A DNA stretch of 64,000 bases from Arthonia radiata (lineage: Eukaryota; Ascomycota; Arthoniomycetes; Arthoniales; Arthoniaceae). Each line of letters starts with the position of its first letter. The first letter of the stretch is position 1. Both the position numbers and the translations under genes were made by a program. A model generated the notes under the pieces. That model made no database searches, was not told the origin of the DNA, and saw only the letters and a list, made by a program, of their open reading frames with translations. The stretch spans positions 264,097 through 328,096 of the forward strand of contig PSQN01000002.1 of assembly GCA_002989075.1 (NCBI GenBank), given 5' to 3'. Positions 20,566-30,898 of the stretch are shown here, in pieces.

Positions 20566-22536
20566 CTACTCCCCCTTCGCCCCCGCCAGCCCGTGCGTAC
20601 TAGCCAACCAGCTCGTCCGTCCCATCGCATCCACAGGCGGATACCGTGCGCGTCTCTCCAGATCATCCAGCGGAATCGTGCTGCGAATATACTTGTTCTT
20701 CGCCGGCGCATGGTCCGCAGGCTCATAGTCCCACGGCGTGAACTGCCCCTTGGTCAACGCAGTCCAGCACAGGCGGCGCTGTCGCTGGCACTTCAGCACA
20801 TCTGTATGAATCGCCTCGAGGTTCCAGCGGGCCTTTGCTTCAGCCGTGAAGTCTGCAAGCACCTTCTGGACTTTCATGCCGTCAGGGCGACGGGAAGTGT
20901 GCGACGTGGACGGGTGAGAAACTGTGGCGGATTTTGTAGGGACGGCTGTGGCGTGCGGAGACGCGAGGTTGACGAGCTCATGTGGGTCGGAGGGTAGGTG
21001 GAACAGCATGGGTGGGTCGACGAGAGAAGTGGTGTATTTCCAAGGCCCGCGGCGGATCATGACGACGGGAGAAATGGTGCCTTCGCCCATGTACTCGCCG
21101 ATGACCTCGTCGCGGGGCTTTTCGCGGCCAAGGAGCGCGCCGTAGAAGGAGCGGCCGTCCATGGGGAGTTGCGGGTGCAGTTTGCTGCCGATGATGTCGA
21201 CGAAGGTGGGCCCGAGGTCCATAGTGGACACGGATTCAGGAATGCGCCCGGGCTTGAAAAGCTTGGGGTAGTGGAAGACCAGCGGGACGCGCGCGGACAT
21301 CTCGAACCAATTCATCTTGTACCACAAGCTTCGCTCACCGAGCATATCGCCGTGATCGCCGGAGAAGACGACGATGGTGTTGTCGAGGAGGTCGCAGCGC
21401 TCGAGGGCCAGCATGAGCTTGCCGACATTGTCGTCGACGTAGGAACAGGCGCCGTAATAGGCGCGGCGGGCGCGCTTGATGGCTTCGTCGGGCATATGCT
21501 TGTCCCAGGCTTCGATGCTCTTGAGGATGCGGGTGGAGTGCGGGTCTTGGGCTTCCTGAGAGATCTGGTGCTTCGGGAGCGGGATGTCGACGCCTTCGTA
21601 GCGGTCCCACTGCTCAGGTGTGATGGTGTAGGGATCGTGTGGGTGCGTCATGGCGACTGTGAGAGAGAATGGGCGGCGGGTAGCGGGGTCTTGACGTGAG
21701 TAGTCATATAGATATTGCGTGCTCTTGTAGAGGACCTCCTCGTCAAAGTCCAGCTGGTTGCTTCTTGCGCAGGGGCCTGCTTGGAAAACCGAGCTCATGT
21801 TGTGGTACCACTCTTGCCGCTCTTCAGGCTTGTCCCAGTTCACGCTCCAGCCAAAGTCACCGGGGTAGATGTCGGTGGTGAGACGGCGCTCGTAGCCGTG
21901 GAGCTGGTCTGGACCGATGAAGTGCATCTTGCCTGCGAGAATAGTCTCGTAGCCTTCATTGCGAAGGTAGTGAGCGTATGTGGGAACGTCGGATGCGAGT
22001 GTGGAGGCGTTGTCGTATGCGCCGATCTTGTGCGGTAGCTGGCCAGTGCACATGACGAAGCGGGAGGGTGCACAGAGGGGGCCGTTGCAGTAGGCGGATT
22101 CGAAGACGACGCCGTCCTTGGCCAAAGCGTCAATGTTGGGTGTCTTCACGGGTGAGTCCTTGTCGTGCATCTTGAGAATGGGTGCTGCCATCTGGTCGGC
22201 CATGATGTAGAGGATGTTTGGTCGCCCTGCGGTGGGGCAGGATGTGGTGGAGTCCAGACCGCGCTGACGGGAGACGCTGCCAGTGTCGGAGACTTCGAAG
22301 TGACGTGGGGTGGTGCCACTGCCATAGTCAATCGTGAAGTGTCCCTCGCTGTCAGTGTGACCGGTGAAGGCCGTGTTGGAGACGTCGGTGTCGATTGCAA
22401 GGCCATTGGTCTCGCCGTTGGTGTAGCCATTGACGTGACCGTCCATGTAACCATTCGTGTCACCGTTGACGTGGCCCGTGGTATGTGTAGCTGCTCCGTT
22501 GATCCCGTTGAGGTCACCATCTGCATGAGGAGCCAT
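20566..22536 (-). CDS. Choline-sulfatase-like sulfatase with repetitive N-terminus
   Basis: An intronless 656-residue frame from the ATG at 22536. From about residue 105 it is a sulfatase: RPNILYIMADQMAAP (metal-binding D), then GPLCAPSRFVMCTGQLPH holding the C-x-P-S-R signature whose Cys becomes formylglycine. AMTHPHDPY, YYGACSYVDDNVGKLM and SGDHGDMLGERSLWYKMNWFE match choline sulfatases, which release choline and sulfate from choline-O-sulfate. A C-terminal choline-sulfatase-type tail follows. The first ~95 residues are an added low-complexity region full of NG pairs (VNGDTNGYMDGHVNGYTNG), with no signal peptide, so the enzyme is probably cytosolic. In fungi such enzymes mobilise sulfur, choline and osmolyte stores. 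The true start could be later, but no ATG sits near the catalytic domain. Confidence 0.9.
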   Translation of the reverse strand: MAPHADGDLNGINGAATHTTGHVNGDTNGYMDGHVNGYTNGETNGLAIDTDVSNTAFTGHTDSEGHFTIDYGSGTTPRHFEVSDTGSVSRQRGLDSTTSCPTAGRPNILYIMADQMAAPILKMHDKDSPVKTPNIDALAKDGVVFESAYCNGPLCAPSRFVMCTGQLPHKIGAYDNASTLASDVPTYAHYLRNEGYETILAGKMHFIGPDQLHGYERRLTTDIYPGDFGWSVNWDKPEERQEWYHNMSSVFQAGPCARSNQLDFDEEVLYKSTQYLYDYSRQDPATRRPFSLTVAMTHPHDPYTITPEQWDRYEGVDIPLPKHQISQEAQDPHSTRILKSIEAWDKHMPDEAIKRARRAYYGACSYVDDNVGKLMLALERCDLLDNTIVVFSGDHGDMLGERSLWYKMNWFEMSARVPLVFHYPKLFKPGRIPESVSTMDLGPTFVDIIGSKLHPQLPMDGRSFYGALLGREKPRDEVIGEYMGEGTISPVVMIRRGPWKYTTSLVDPPMLFHLPSDPHELVNLASPHATAVPTKSATVSHPSTSHTSRRPDGMKVQKVLADFTAEAKARWNLEAIHTDVLKCQRQRRLCWTALTKGQFTPWDYEPADHAPAKNKYIRSTIPLDDLERRARYPPVDAMGRTSWLASTHGLAGAKGE

Positions 22537-25019
22537 GATGGTGGCCGCTCACAGTACGGCTGTATGTGGTGGTGATCGATGAAAGAGAGGGTGGAGAGAA
22601 ATGTGAGACGGCAGGGAGGAGGGCACAGCTGAGTTTTATTCAAGTGGATCAGAAGGAAATGCGGGGAAAGACAGACGGGATGGAACGGTGAACCACGAGG
22701 TTGCAGGACTGGTAATGTGGTCGCGTGTCAGGTTTTTGAAGATGCCAAGTCTGACTAGATGCGAGCTGCGGCACAGTGGACGATCCCGTTACGCAGCTCC
22801 GATGGATTTTTACTGATGCTAAGAGAGAAAGGAGAGTACGTCTAACAGATATTTGACTGAAGGGGATAGTAAGCGGGAAGGACGGAACAGATGAGGAGCT
22901 TGAGAGCCCGTATCGCGCAAGAGAGAGGAATGTGTCGTGATTCTCGTCGTTTCCCCGTAAGATGCGCTAGGCCAGCTTTAGGCACGAGATCCAGCCCCCA
23001 CATACGGCGCTAGCAGCGGTCAGGGTCCGTTAGTCTCTTTTCGAGCTTTTTGGCGATGACCTAGCTCCTAGAATTCAGAAATTCCAGACCAGCATGGCGC
23101 TAGATTAAGAATTTCGTCTGTTATTTGAGACATGCATTATCCTTCTTTCCCAACCAGCACGTCCTCGGATCTACGCCAAAATACTATCCCTATCAGTCTC
23201 TCCAGGCTCTCCTATCTCGACCTTCGGCGATTTTGATGTCCGGTCGTCGCTTTGGTAGTAGCGTCGGGCGCTCCCGTCGCTGGTGCTTAAGGAAGCATGC
23301 GTGGACACGTCACTCTCCGATCGCTGCAAGGCACAGTCTGTCCACATGCAAAATGCATGTTGACAACGTTGCAAGAGGCTCAGAAGTGCGACTGCCCGCC
23401 ATTAGGCTTATCAGTGTTTCATGCAATACAGAGTAGTTTCGATATTCCCTTGCTCGAGTGACCACACAATCGCGCACTAGCAGGAGTGCGGGAGTAAGCT
23501 GGCATGTCGAGGGCACTCAATATCTGAGTTCCAAGACCACTCCGTGTATCACGTCTTGCAGTCTGATCATCGGAATAGATGAGTGGAATGAGAGCCTGCT
23601 GTCGCTATTTGTAATCAAGACATGACGGCTTGTTCTGCTGACAGTAGCCGTGCCACTACCCCCGTTGGTATCGAGAGTGTATTTGACACCTATTCACGGG
23701 CGTCAACCAGGACTAGTGCAGCCTCGACGACTCCTCCAGAGCGCTCTGAGCTTCAACGGCCACGAGCATCACGGCAGCCTTCCAGGTCAGGTCTCATTCT
23801 TCGCAAGCCTGGCCAAGCTGATTGCGCCTTCGAACCTCCGAGTGTTGAGTGGTTACCAGGGACGCGGCAATTCACGCACAGCTCGCTGGCTACATGGAAA
23901 GATAAGCGCAACGTCAGAGTAGGTGCTTCAAGACACCTTTCCGTGTGTGCATGAGCGGCGCGGGACTGGTAGACTACGACGTTGACTTACGAAATCCAAC
24001 CACCCGACCGGCCTGGAGGCCAAGAGCGCCCAGATGATATTGTAGAGTATCGAGAAGGCTCTTCAAAGAAAAGCATGTGCGTGCGCGGTCGAATGTTGAA
24101 GCCCAAGACCACAATGCCCGTGCATGGGATTGGAGAAGTAAGGGTTTAATCAAACTCGGCCAGACACGCTGGGAGGTCTTCGGCTGAGGAGCGGATGAAA
24201 TCGCCCGTCAGCGGTCCAGTCGGCCTAGCAAAGCATCTGTGGATGGTGACCTCGTTTGTGCAGAACCTCGGTTGTGAAGACTGTGTTCACGCCGGCCGCT
24301 GTGGGCCTCTTATCCCGAAGCCCAGACGGCTTGGGTCCGGAACTGGTGGCTGAAATCTGACAAACGCTGAAGAGCACGAGGGATGAGGAGTTGATGCGAC
24401 TCGAGGGCTTATTGTATGAGTGCCAGAGAATTTGAATGCGGAGAACGGCGCTTCAACTTCATGGTTAAAGAAAGTAGCCTGGGCGGATCACAATTCACGC
24501 AAGGCGCAGACTGAGGGCACTGAGACAATCTCTCGGACGCCGAGGGATCTCATCAAGCCGACAAATTACATTGCCGCTTTGATATCCTTGACCTATTCGC
24601 AAGCAGATGAGCTTGGTGCGAATACCTGTCGTCCCACAAGACGCTTTAGCGACTGGGCGCTAGCATACAGCGCCGAATGGTGCCGAAAGGCTTGCGAAGG
24701 TAAGATTGAACACTGGCTATACCATCAGATACGGTGCTGACCATCTAACGATCTCAAGTTTGCGTGGTACTCATGTTTGGGAGTGAAAATTATGACAATA
24801 AAGTGCGAGGCAGGTGCACCAGTCGATAATCCCTCTTTTCGCTCTGCCAAGCCTGTCACCACGGCAACCTGTGAAAGTATACATGTCTTGGCAGATTTCC
24901 AATCAGCGCATACGAATATCTGCTGGCTTCCACTCAAAATCATGGCTCTTTAACTTGTATGAGCACACATAAGATACCTTAAGATTCAGGGGTTGTGATT
25001 GGCCAGTGGCTGTGGCACT
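22537..25019. other. Gene-poor spacer of about 2.5 kb
   Basis: No convincing gene. A plus-strand frame at 23622-23954 (110 aa, Ser/Thr/Arg-rich, followed by a GTAGGT donor-like site) could be a first exon of a small gene, but no second exon could be joined. A frame at 24420-24740 begins at GTG and has no recognisable sequence. Confidence 0.35.
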
Positions 25020-25103
25020 GCAGCCAATAATGCAGCCAATAATGCAGCCAATAATGCAGCCAATAATGCAGCCAATAATGCAGCCAATAATGCAGCCAAT
25101 AAT
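25020..25103. repeat. Seven perfect tandem copies of a 12-bp CCAAT-bearing unit
   Basis: The unit GCAGCCAATAAT is repeated seven times without a mismatch (84 bp). Each copy carries CCAAT, the core site of the fungal HAP/CBC (NF-Y-like) complex. The array ends 77 bp upstream of the ATG of the next gene, a usual distance for promoter CCAAT boxes. That it acts in transcription is inference; a perfect array also points to recent slippage or expansion. Confidence 0.95.
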
Positions 25104-25180
25104 GGTGCGCAAGATGCCTTGCGGAGAAGTCTTCTTTAATATGTCGTGCCCCTATTGCTGTCATCCCGGACGCTATCGCC

Positions 25181-27078
25181 ATGGAGGGTCTGGCAGCTTG
25201 TGCGTCGATTGTCAGCATAGTCGATGTGCTTAGTAGAACGCTACTCAAGCTGCATGATCTTCAAAAGCGTTTCAAAGAAGTCGACACTACACTACAAGCT
25301 TTAGTAGGCGAACTTACGGCCACCAAAGCAGCACTCAGCCAGCTGAGTCACTCCCTTGCCAAACATTCAGGTAGCAAACGAGATCCCCGTATAGTCGCAG
25401 ACGTTGAGTCCACAATCACGGCTTGCGAGCTGCTCGTTGACGTTATCGACGCAAGACTATCTGCTCTCGATTCGCCTAAAGCGAACTTAGACACAGTTGC
25501 AAAGTTGCGTGCCGTCGTAGCAGATGGAGAGGTTCAGGACTATCTTAAGCGCTTGAGTCGGATACTCTCTGCGCTCTCTATAGTTCTCGATGGATTTGAG
25601 CGGTAAATACACCAGCTCAGCGCTTTCTGGTTCCCGATCATGGTTCACTAACATATACCAGTGATAATGGCCCACAGCTTCAGATAATCCAGAACGAGGA
25701 GGAGCGTCGCACGTTCGAAGACGTCCGCAACGACTCAGCTTCCCTGCTCGTCTTATGGGATGCCGCGTCTCGCAACGATAGACCAAATTCCATAGTCTCG
25801 TACTGCAGCAGCATCTACTCGCTACGTTTTCCAGGCTTAGACGAATACTTACTCGAACACAGAGCGTACAGAAAGACCCTACGCTCACTTGTACATCGTT
25901 TACGGTCGAGTCGCAGCGTCGAACATCACGTTTCCGAGTCCGGTCGCAGCCATAGCACGGCGTCACATAACTATGCTCGAGATGACCACACAGAGTCAAG
26001 ATCAAAGTTGAAGTCTCCATGCACCGTGAAAGTCTCAATGTGTGGTGATGCTGCTCTGATTTCATTCCTCATGAAGTCTTCGATCCTCTCTGGCAAACGC
26101 AACGACGACTTGCCAGCACGACTCGATGTTACGCGGGTCATGCGCCTGTCGATGTTCGAGCAATGGCGGACAAGCCGACCAAACCTTGGCGAGCTGATTA
26201 CTTCTTTCAGCGGACTCTCCTTTGAGGGACGAACGAACATATTAGAACTCATTACCTCAATCGAGTCACCTCAATCGACTGACGACATCTATCCGTGCAA
26301 GATGATCGGTCCGGAACTATTTGCGGAAGTGATTGAAAATACCAATCCACATCCCGACGTCTTGGAACAGGAACTTCTCTTACAAGATCCAGCAGTGTAA
26401 GTGACCGACCAAGCTGATAGCAATGGATCACGAGTTCTTGAATCTGACATATTCCGCATCAGGCTTTTGAATCGTTTCCTTCGAATGTGGGGCCCCTCTT
26501 ATGTTCCTACAGATGCTGATGTATTGAGCTACGCGATAAATGAGGCGCAGAAAAAGAGGCCTTGGATTCAGACAGCAACCATCCCAGGGGACCCACTGAG
26601 CATTGAGCTTCAACACATCTTGAATATCAATTCCCTACCATACGGAGAATCAATTATAAAGTCGCATGATAGCGCTGCAGTCTATTTGTTTGTTCTCGAT
26701 GCCAGAAAGGGTTTCCGCAACACCCCTTCCTCGCCCAAATCAGGGCCAACGAGATTGCGCAGGTATCTTGCCAATGTTGAACCTGAGAAGAAGTCGTCGC
26801 GTCAACGCTTCGCTGTGGTGTTCTTTGTAAACACGATGAATATTCTCACGGGCAGCATGTATGATCATCTAGCAAAAATGTCGCATGAGGAACGGTGCTC
26901 AGTATACGACAATATAAGGACAGAATTGATGTATACCACCAGCACCGCGGGCGCATGTGTACATTTCTTCAACATATGCGATTTAGAGGAGTGGGGGAAA
27001 AAGCTGAAGAGTTGCCTGGGTCACGCCGTTGCAAACCAAGGCCTTCACATCTCACCGAAAGGATCAGGAAAGATCTGA
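25181..27078 (+). CDS. STAND-type N-terminal domain fused to degenerate G-alpha-like domain (copy A)
   Basis: Three exons: 25181-25602, 25662-26396 and 26463-27078, all GT-AG and in frame, 590 residues. Residues 1-140 (MEGLAACASIVSIVDVLSR, then LQALVGELTATKAAL) match the helical fungal N-terminal domain of STAND/NLR proteins. The C-terminal ~350 residues look like a heterotrimeric G-protein alpha subunit. LLNRFLRMWGPSYVPTDADVL parallels the G-alpha FxxxxxRIxxPxYxPTxxDVL segment. AAVYLFVLDA and FAVVFFVNTMNIL parallel the strands that carry switch II and NKxD, and a FFNICDLEEW..LKSCLG..NQGL tail parallels the C-terminal helix. The P-loop position reads VKVSMCGDAALISF, lacking GKS/T, and NKxD is gone, so GTP binding is unlikely. 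Fold assignment is by eye. It is followed by a paralogue in the same orientation. Confidence 0.72.
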
Positions 27079-27800
27079 GCGCAGCAGTTCATTATTCACT
27101 ACACTACAGATGGGTCATTGAAACTCTGCGACCCGTTATACGTGGCACTACCTTCTTATCACGGCTCTTTTTCGGTACATAGGATGGAACTGCTGCTGCA
27201 GACTGCTCGAACACAAAGCAAGAATCTTCGGCTTGGGTGTGCGATATCATGCTATACACCCCATTTTCAAGGTATATAAACAGGCATAGAAGAGCAATTT
27301 ACCGTCGTATGCAACAGTCGCTAACTTCTTGTATTGCAAGATGCCGTTGTCCACGAGCGCTCATGAGCAAAGCTACCTTGCGGTCGTTCGGGCGTCGCCG
27401 CCACGGGGACTTTCTTTGAGCAATCAATTGCGTCGACATTACTTTAGTCATGTTGGTGGACGGATGGGTCATACTTGTCTCATGTGACGGCGCACCGGCG
27501 ACACAAACACCCCTGCTAAGGCTGTCATCCCAGCAACGCATATGAAAGGTTGGGCGTGACGCGCTGCGCTATGCTCAACTACTTCACAACTCGTCATTCT
27601 CCGCTAATTGCTCTCGACATCTGTCAGTGGCCAATTGAACAGCCCTATTCATTGGACACGATACATAGGTACATGATCGAGATGAACGCTGATTGGTTCC
27701 GCGTCACTGCGGATGCGGCCAACTCCAGCCACGAGGATGCCTCGCGTGAGGCCCTTCGAGTTCGTACTTTTCACATACCAGCACCAACGATAGTATCACT
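27079..27800. other. Spacer between the two STAND/G-alpha-like genes
   Basis: No gene in 722 bp. The CCAAT repeat array present before copy A is absent here; a single CCAAT lies near 27630 (GGCCAATTG). Confidence 0.4.
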
Positions 27801-29777
27801 ATGGAGGCTGTCGGAGCTGCCGGCGCCATCATCAGCATCGTCGACGTCCTAGGGAGGTCTTTGTTTAAGCTGTATGATCTCCAGAAGCGGTTAAAAGAGG
27901 TCGATGTGACCTTGATGTCCCTGATCGGAGAGCTCACAGCAACTAAATCAGCTCTCAAGCAACTTCATGTCTGCGTGGAACAGTTTGAGGAACATGATCA
28001 GCATCACGATCTCGTTATGGACTTCAATTCGACGCTTACAAGCTGCCACCTCTTGGTTCATGTCATTGATGCTAGAGTCTCTGCATTCGACTCAACTTAT
28101 CCTCACTTAGATTTCAGGACAAGACTACGCGCAGTACTAGCTGGCACTGATACGGAAGAGCATCTCTGTCGTTTGAGTCGTATGGTTTCGGCTTTGAACA
28201 TTGTCAAAGAAGGCTTCAAACGGTGAGATATATCGCAGGTCAGCTGCGAATACTCGCTAATTGAAAGTCAGAGAGGTTTCAAAGCAGCCAGGATATTTTC
28301 AAGACACTCATTTCAAGACACTCAAAACCGCGCGGTGTTTGATCGCATCAAAGACGACTCGTCGTCATTGGTGGTCTTGTGGGATGCTACCTCATCCAAT
28401 CACAAGGCTGCTTCACTCAGCTCAGAGACTAGCAGCTTATCCCTTCGCTTTCCTGGCCTGGACGAGACTCTGTTGCAGCATAGGGTCTATCACAAGATGC
28501 TAGGTTCCGTGATATGGCGTTTTCGAAACGACGGTAAACGAAACGAGCCAAGCTCAGCTGCCGACCTTCGACTCGCGAGTGCTCGACCGAAGTCAATCAG
28601 CGGCCCAACTCTCAGTCCAGTCTCAACACCTACTTACATGTTAGCCCGCTCGTCTGGCTCTGGAGACGTTCGGCGCATGAAGAGTCATCGAAATGCACAA
28701 GCTGGCAAGCTTGAGCTGACTACGCGTGAAGATGGACCCTTCCGCGTCACAGTTACAGTTGACGTCACAGTCACAGGCGATGATACACTAAGTTTCTACA
28801 CAATACATGCATTAAACCTTAGCGACCCGCATCAGGCGACGGCTGAGCTTGACGCAGTGAGGCGGTCTGTCAAGGAGATGTCTGAACACAGGAAATGCAT
28901 TCTACAGAATATGATGGAGTCCTCGTATTTATACTCACCGGAACAGCTACTTGCTATGAATTCCTTGTGCCAAGAGATACGCAAGTATTGTGAGAAACGT
29001 TTAGATCATACGTACTTATCGTTGATGATTTGGTCAGCTGATGAGTTGATGATGGGAAACGAAGTCACACAGGTAGGAAAAATCGGAACCGATGTTGAGG
29101 TGCTCCTCCAAAACAGTTCATAGTAAGCTCATCTGTAACTTGCAAACCATTCGGGAACAACTGACTCAACTCCATGCAGTCTGTTCAATCGCGCACTTGC
29201 GTCAGCTCATGTCGCCTACCAACCCAGCACAGCGGGTAGCCTGTGCTGTGCCAGAGTCGATGCACTAGGCACGAATAACTTCGATAAAGAAGCCTATGTT
29301 GATAGGCGCGACACAAGTTTTCGGCTCAGGCATCCTAAAACAATACATCGAGATACTCCTCGCACACACGCCGTCGAAGCCGGATCAGAAATACTTGTAC
29401 TCATGGTGGATGCCCTCAAATTGTCTATCCAAGAGACGCAGAAAGGCCTCATGACACTGAAGGCGTTGAGAGCCAACATCACGGACGGCCAGCTTCCTGT
29501 ACACTTGCAGCGATATCTCGCTCTTTTCGTGATCGTCAATACGCAAGAGATTCTTGCAGGTAAGAGCTACGCGCGACACGAAATGCCGCGCGGTAGCGAA
29601 ATGCTGTGGAACCTTCTAATGGCTGAGGTCAACTTCGATGCGTACGTACATGTTGACTACATGGACATTACTGATAGCGATTTGCTGAGGGAGAGGCTAT
29701 CGTCGATGTTCGAAGACGCCATTGAATGGCGGGATTCGAGGATGCGAGGCGCATTCGATGCCATCAAGGGTAGCTAA
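27801..29777 (+). CDS. STAND-type N-terminal domain fused to degenerate G-alpha-like domain (copy B)
   Basis: Three exons: 27801-28222 (422 nt, the same length as in copy A), 28292-29122 and 29180-29777, giving 616 residues. The N-terminus MEAVGAAGAIISIVDVLGRS and KLYDLQKRLKEVDVTLMSLIGELTATKSAL parallels copy A closely (LKEVD/FKEVD, GELTATK). A shared block SSLVVLWDA...LRFPGLDE follows, then a Ser-rich linker, a P-loop-like position reading VDVTVTGDDTLSFYT without a Walker lysine, the helical-domain-like LYSPEQLLAMNSLCQEIRKY, and FNRALASAHVAYQPSTAGSL. The NKxD site is replaced by VNTQE. Both copies therefore look like pseudo-GTPases. The second-exon acceptor was chosen at 28290-28291 because a 14-bp duplication just inside puts the upstream AG out of frame. 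Confidence 0.68.
28297..28324. repeat. 14-bp tandem duplication at an exon edge
   Basis: TTTCAAGACACTCA occurs twice in direct succession just inside exon 2 of copy B. Read from the nearest upstream acceptor the duplication shifts the frame; read from the next AG (28290-28291) the frame is kept. Confidence 0.85.
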
Positions 29778-29823
29778 TGAAATGACAGTTGGTAGCGATC
29801 AATGGTCGCCGCACCCCAGCCTT

Positions 29824-30264
29824 TTAGGTGCCTCCCGCCCGAAAATGGAGATAGTGCAACTGATGTTGCATCTCGTAAGCTTCCTTCTCGGTATCTGGTT
29901 CCCACCGCACAGCGCGCACCTCGTCCAACATGACGCCAGTGAGAGTCTTGATGATCATCTTCATCTCGCTCGCAGTCTCACGGTTATTGGAGGGGTCAGG
30001 GCGCGTGCCCGAGCCTGCCCACCAAAGTCTGAAGCGCTTCTCGACCCAATACCATTCCCCCTGCTGGGCGGGAATGGTATTGTCGATGTCGTGTTTACTC
30101 AACATCGATAAATAGTTGCCGCGTGCGAGCTGTTCGGGGTTGGTGATGACCGGTGATGAGGGCATTGGAGGAAGCGGCGCCGCGTTGCTGACTGTGATGC
30201 TGAGGCATGCGTTAAGGTAGTCGATGATTTCCTTGAAAGCTTTGATGTTGAATTGGATCCTCAT
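29824..30264 (-). CDS. Small protein of unknown function
   Basis: An intronless frame of 146 residues from the ATG at 30264. It shows FNIKAFKEIIDYLNACL, a Pro-rich linker, then GEWYWVEKRFRLWWAGSG and a helix SEMKMIIKTLTGVMLDEVR. No domain is recognised. There is no signal peptide or membrane segment. The Trp/Tyr-rich centre and good coding character support a real gene. It is convergent with copy B of the STAND pair, with only 46 bp between stops, and divergent from the next gene. Confidence 0.55.
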   Translation of the reverse strand: MRIQFNIKAFKEIIDYLNACLSITVSNAAPLPPMPSSPVITNPEQLARGNYLSMLSKHDIDNTIPAQQGEWYWVEKRFRLWWAGSGTRPDPSNNRETASEMKMIIKTLTGVMLDEVRAVRWEPDTEKEAYEMQHQLHYLHFRAGGT

Positions 30265-30898
30265 GATTGTTGCAAGTGTGTTCTGGACGACGTGGTGAGA
30301 ACCTCTACGTCGTGTTTTTGCTTCGAGTTGTCGAGGATTGTAGGTGTTGTTGAGATATTCAACATGGGTCGTGGATGTAACTTTATTGCAAAATAAAGGT
30401 GAAGATGCATCTACTAGGCAACACTAGAAGATGGCGAGCAAGCTCCATCTAGTATCGTGTCCATCTCACTTTCATCAAGCGTTATTACTTACAGGAAAAA
30501 CGTCGAGAATGAGAAAGTAGATAATGATGACTTGGCCACGGACGTCGTCTTTACATTGCATGACGTACTTTGATGCAGGCTACAGCACCTCGAAGAGCCC
30601 TGAGATCCTCGATCAGTTACAGGTGAGGCTCTCAGCAGATCAGTCGCGAGCAAGTGCCATCACTTGTGTTATCATCACTCCCAAACTCCACCAATTCCCT
30701 GTTCCCACCCAAAGACACCGCGTTTAACCGTTCTCGGCCTAGTTGAGTTGGCGTCCCTGCAGCGTTGCTGCCTAGCCAATTCGATCCCTATGCTCCTCTC
30801 ACCCCTCAGTCTTCGCTCGCCACCACCGCAAAACGCAGTCTCACCCAAGCTCTGAAGTACATTGGTCTCGAAACACAACAAGATCGACTTGCACGATC
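30265..30898. promoter_or_regulatory. Divergent promoter region of two small genes
   Basis: No gene in this 634-bp stretch between two start codons. The half next to 30899 is CT-rich on the coding strand (CACCCCTCAGTC, CACCACCGC), as in many fungal leaders. Confidence 0.35.

Noticed and set aside
21000-21699. Long plus-strand frame opposite the sulfatase
   Set aside because: It is the mirror of a well-supported gene with all catalytic motifs on the minus strand.
10060-22536. A classical PKS/NRPS secondary-metabolite cluster
   Set aside because: No backbone enzyme or pathway regulator lies within it; kept only as a backbone-less candidate.
25020-25103. Regular repeats as a CRISPR-like array
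   Set aside because: Units are contiguous 12-mers with no spacers, in a fungal genome; a simple tandem repeat explains them.
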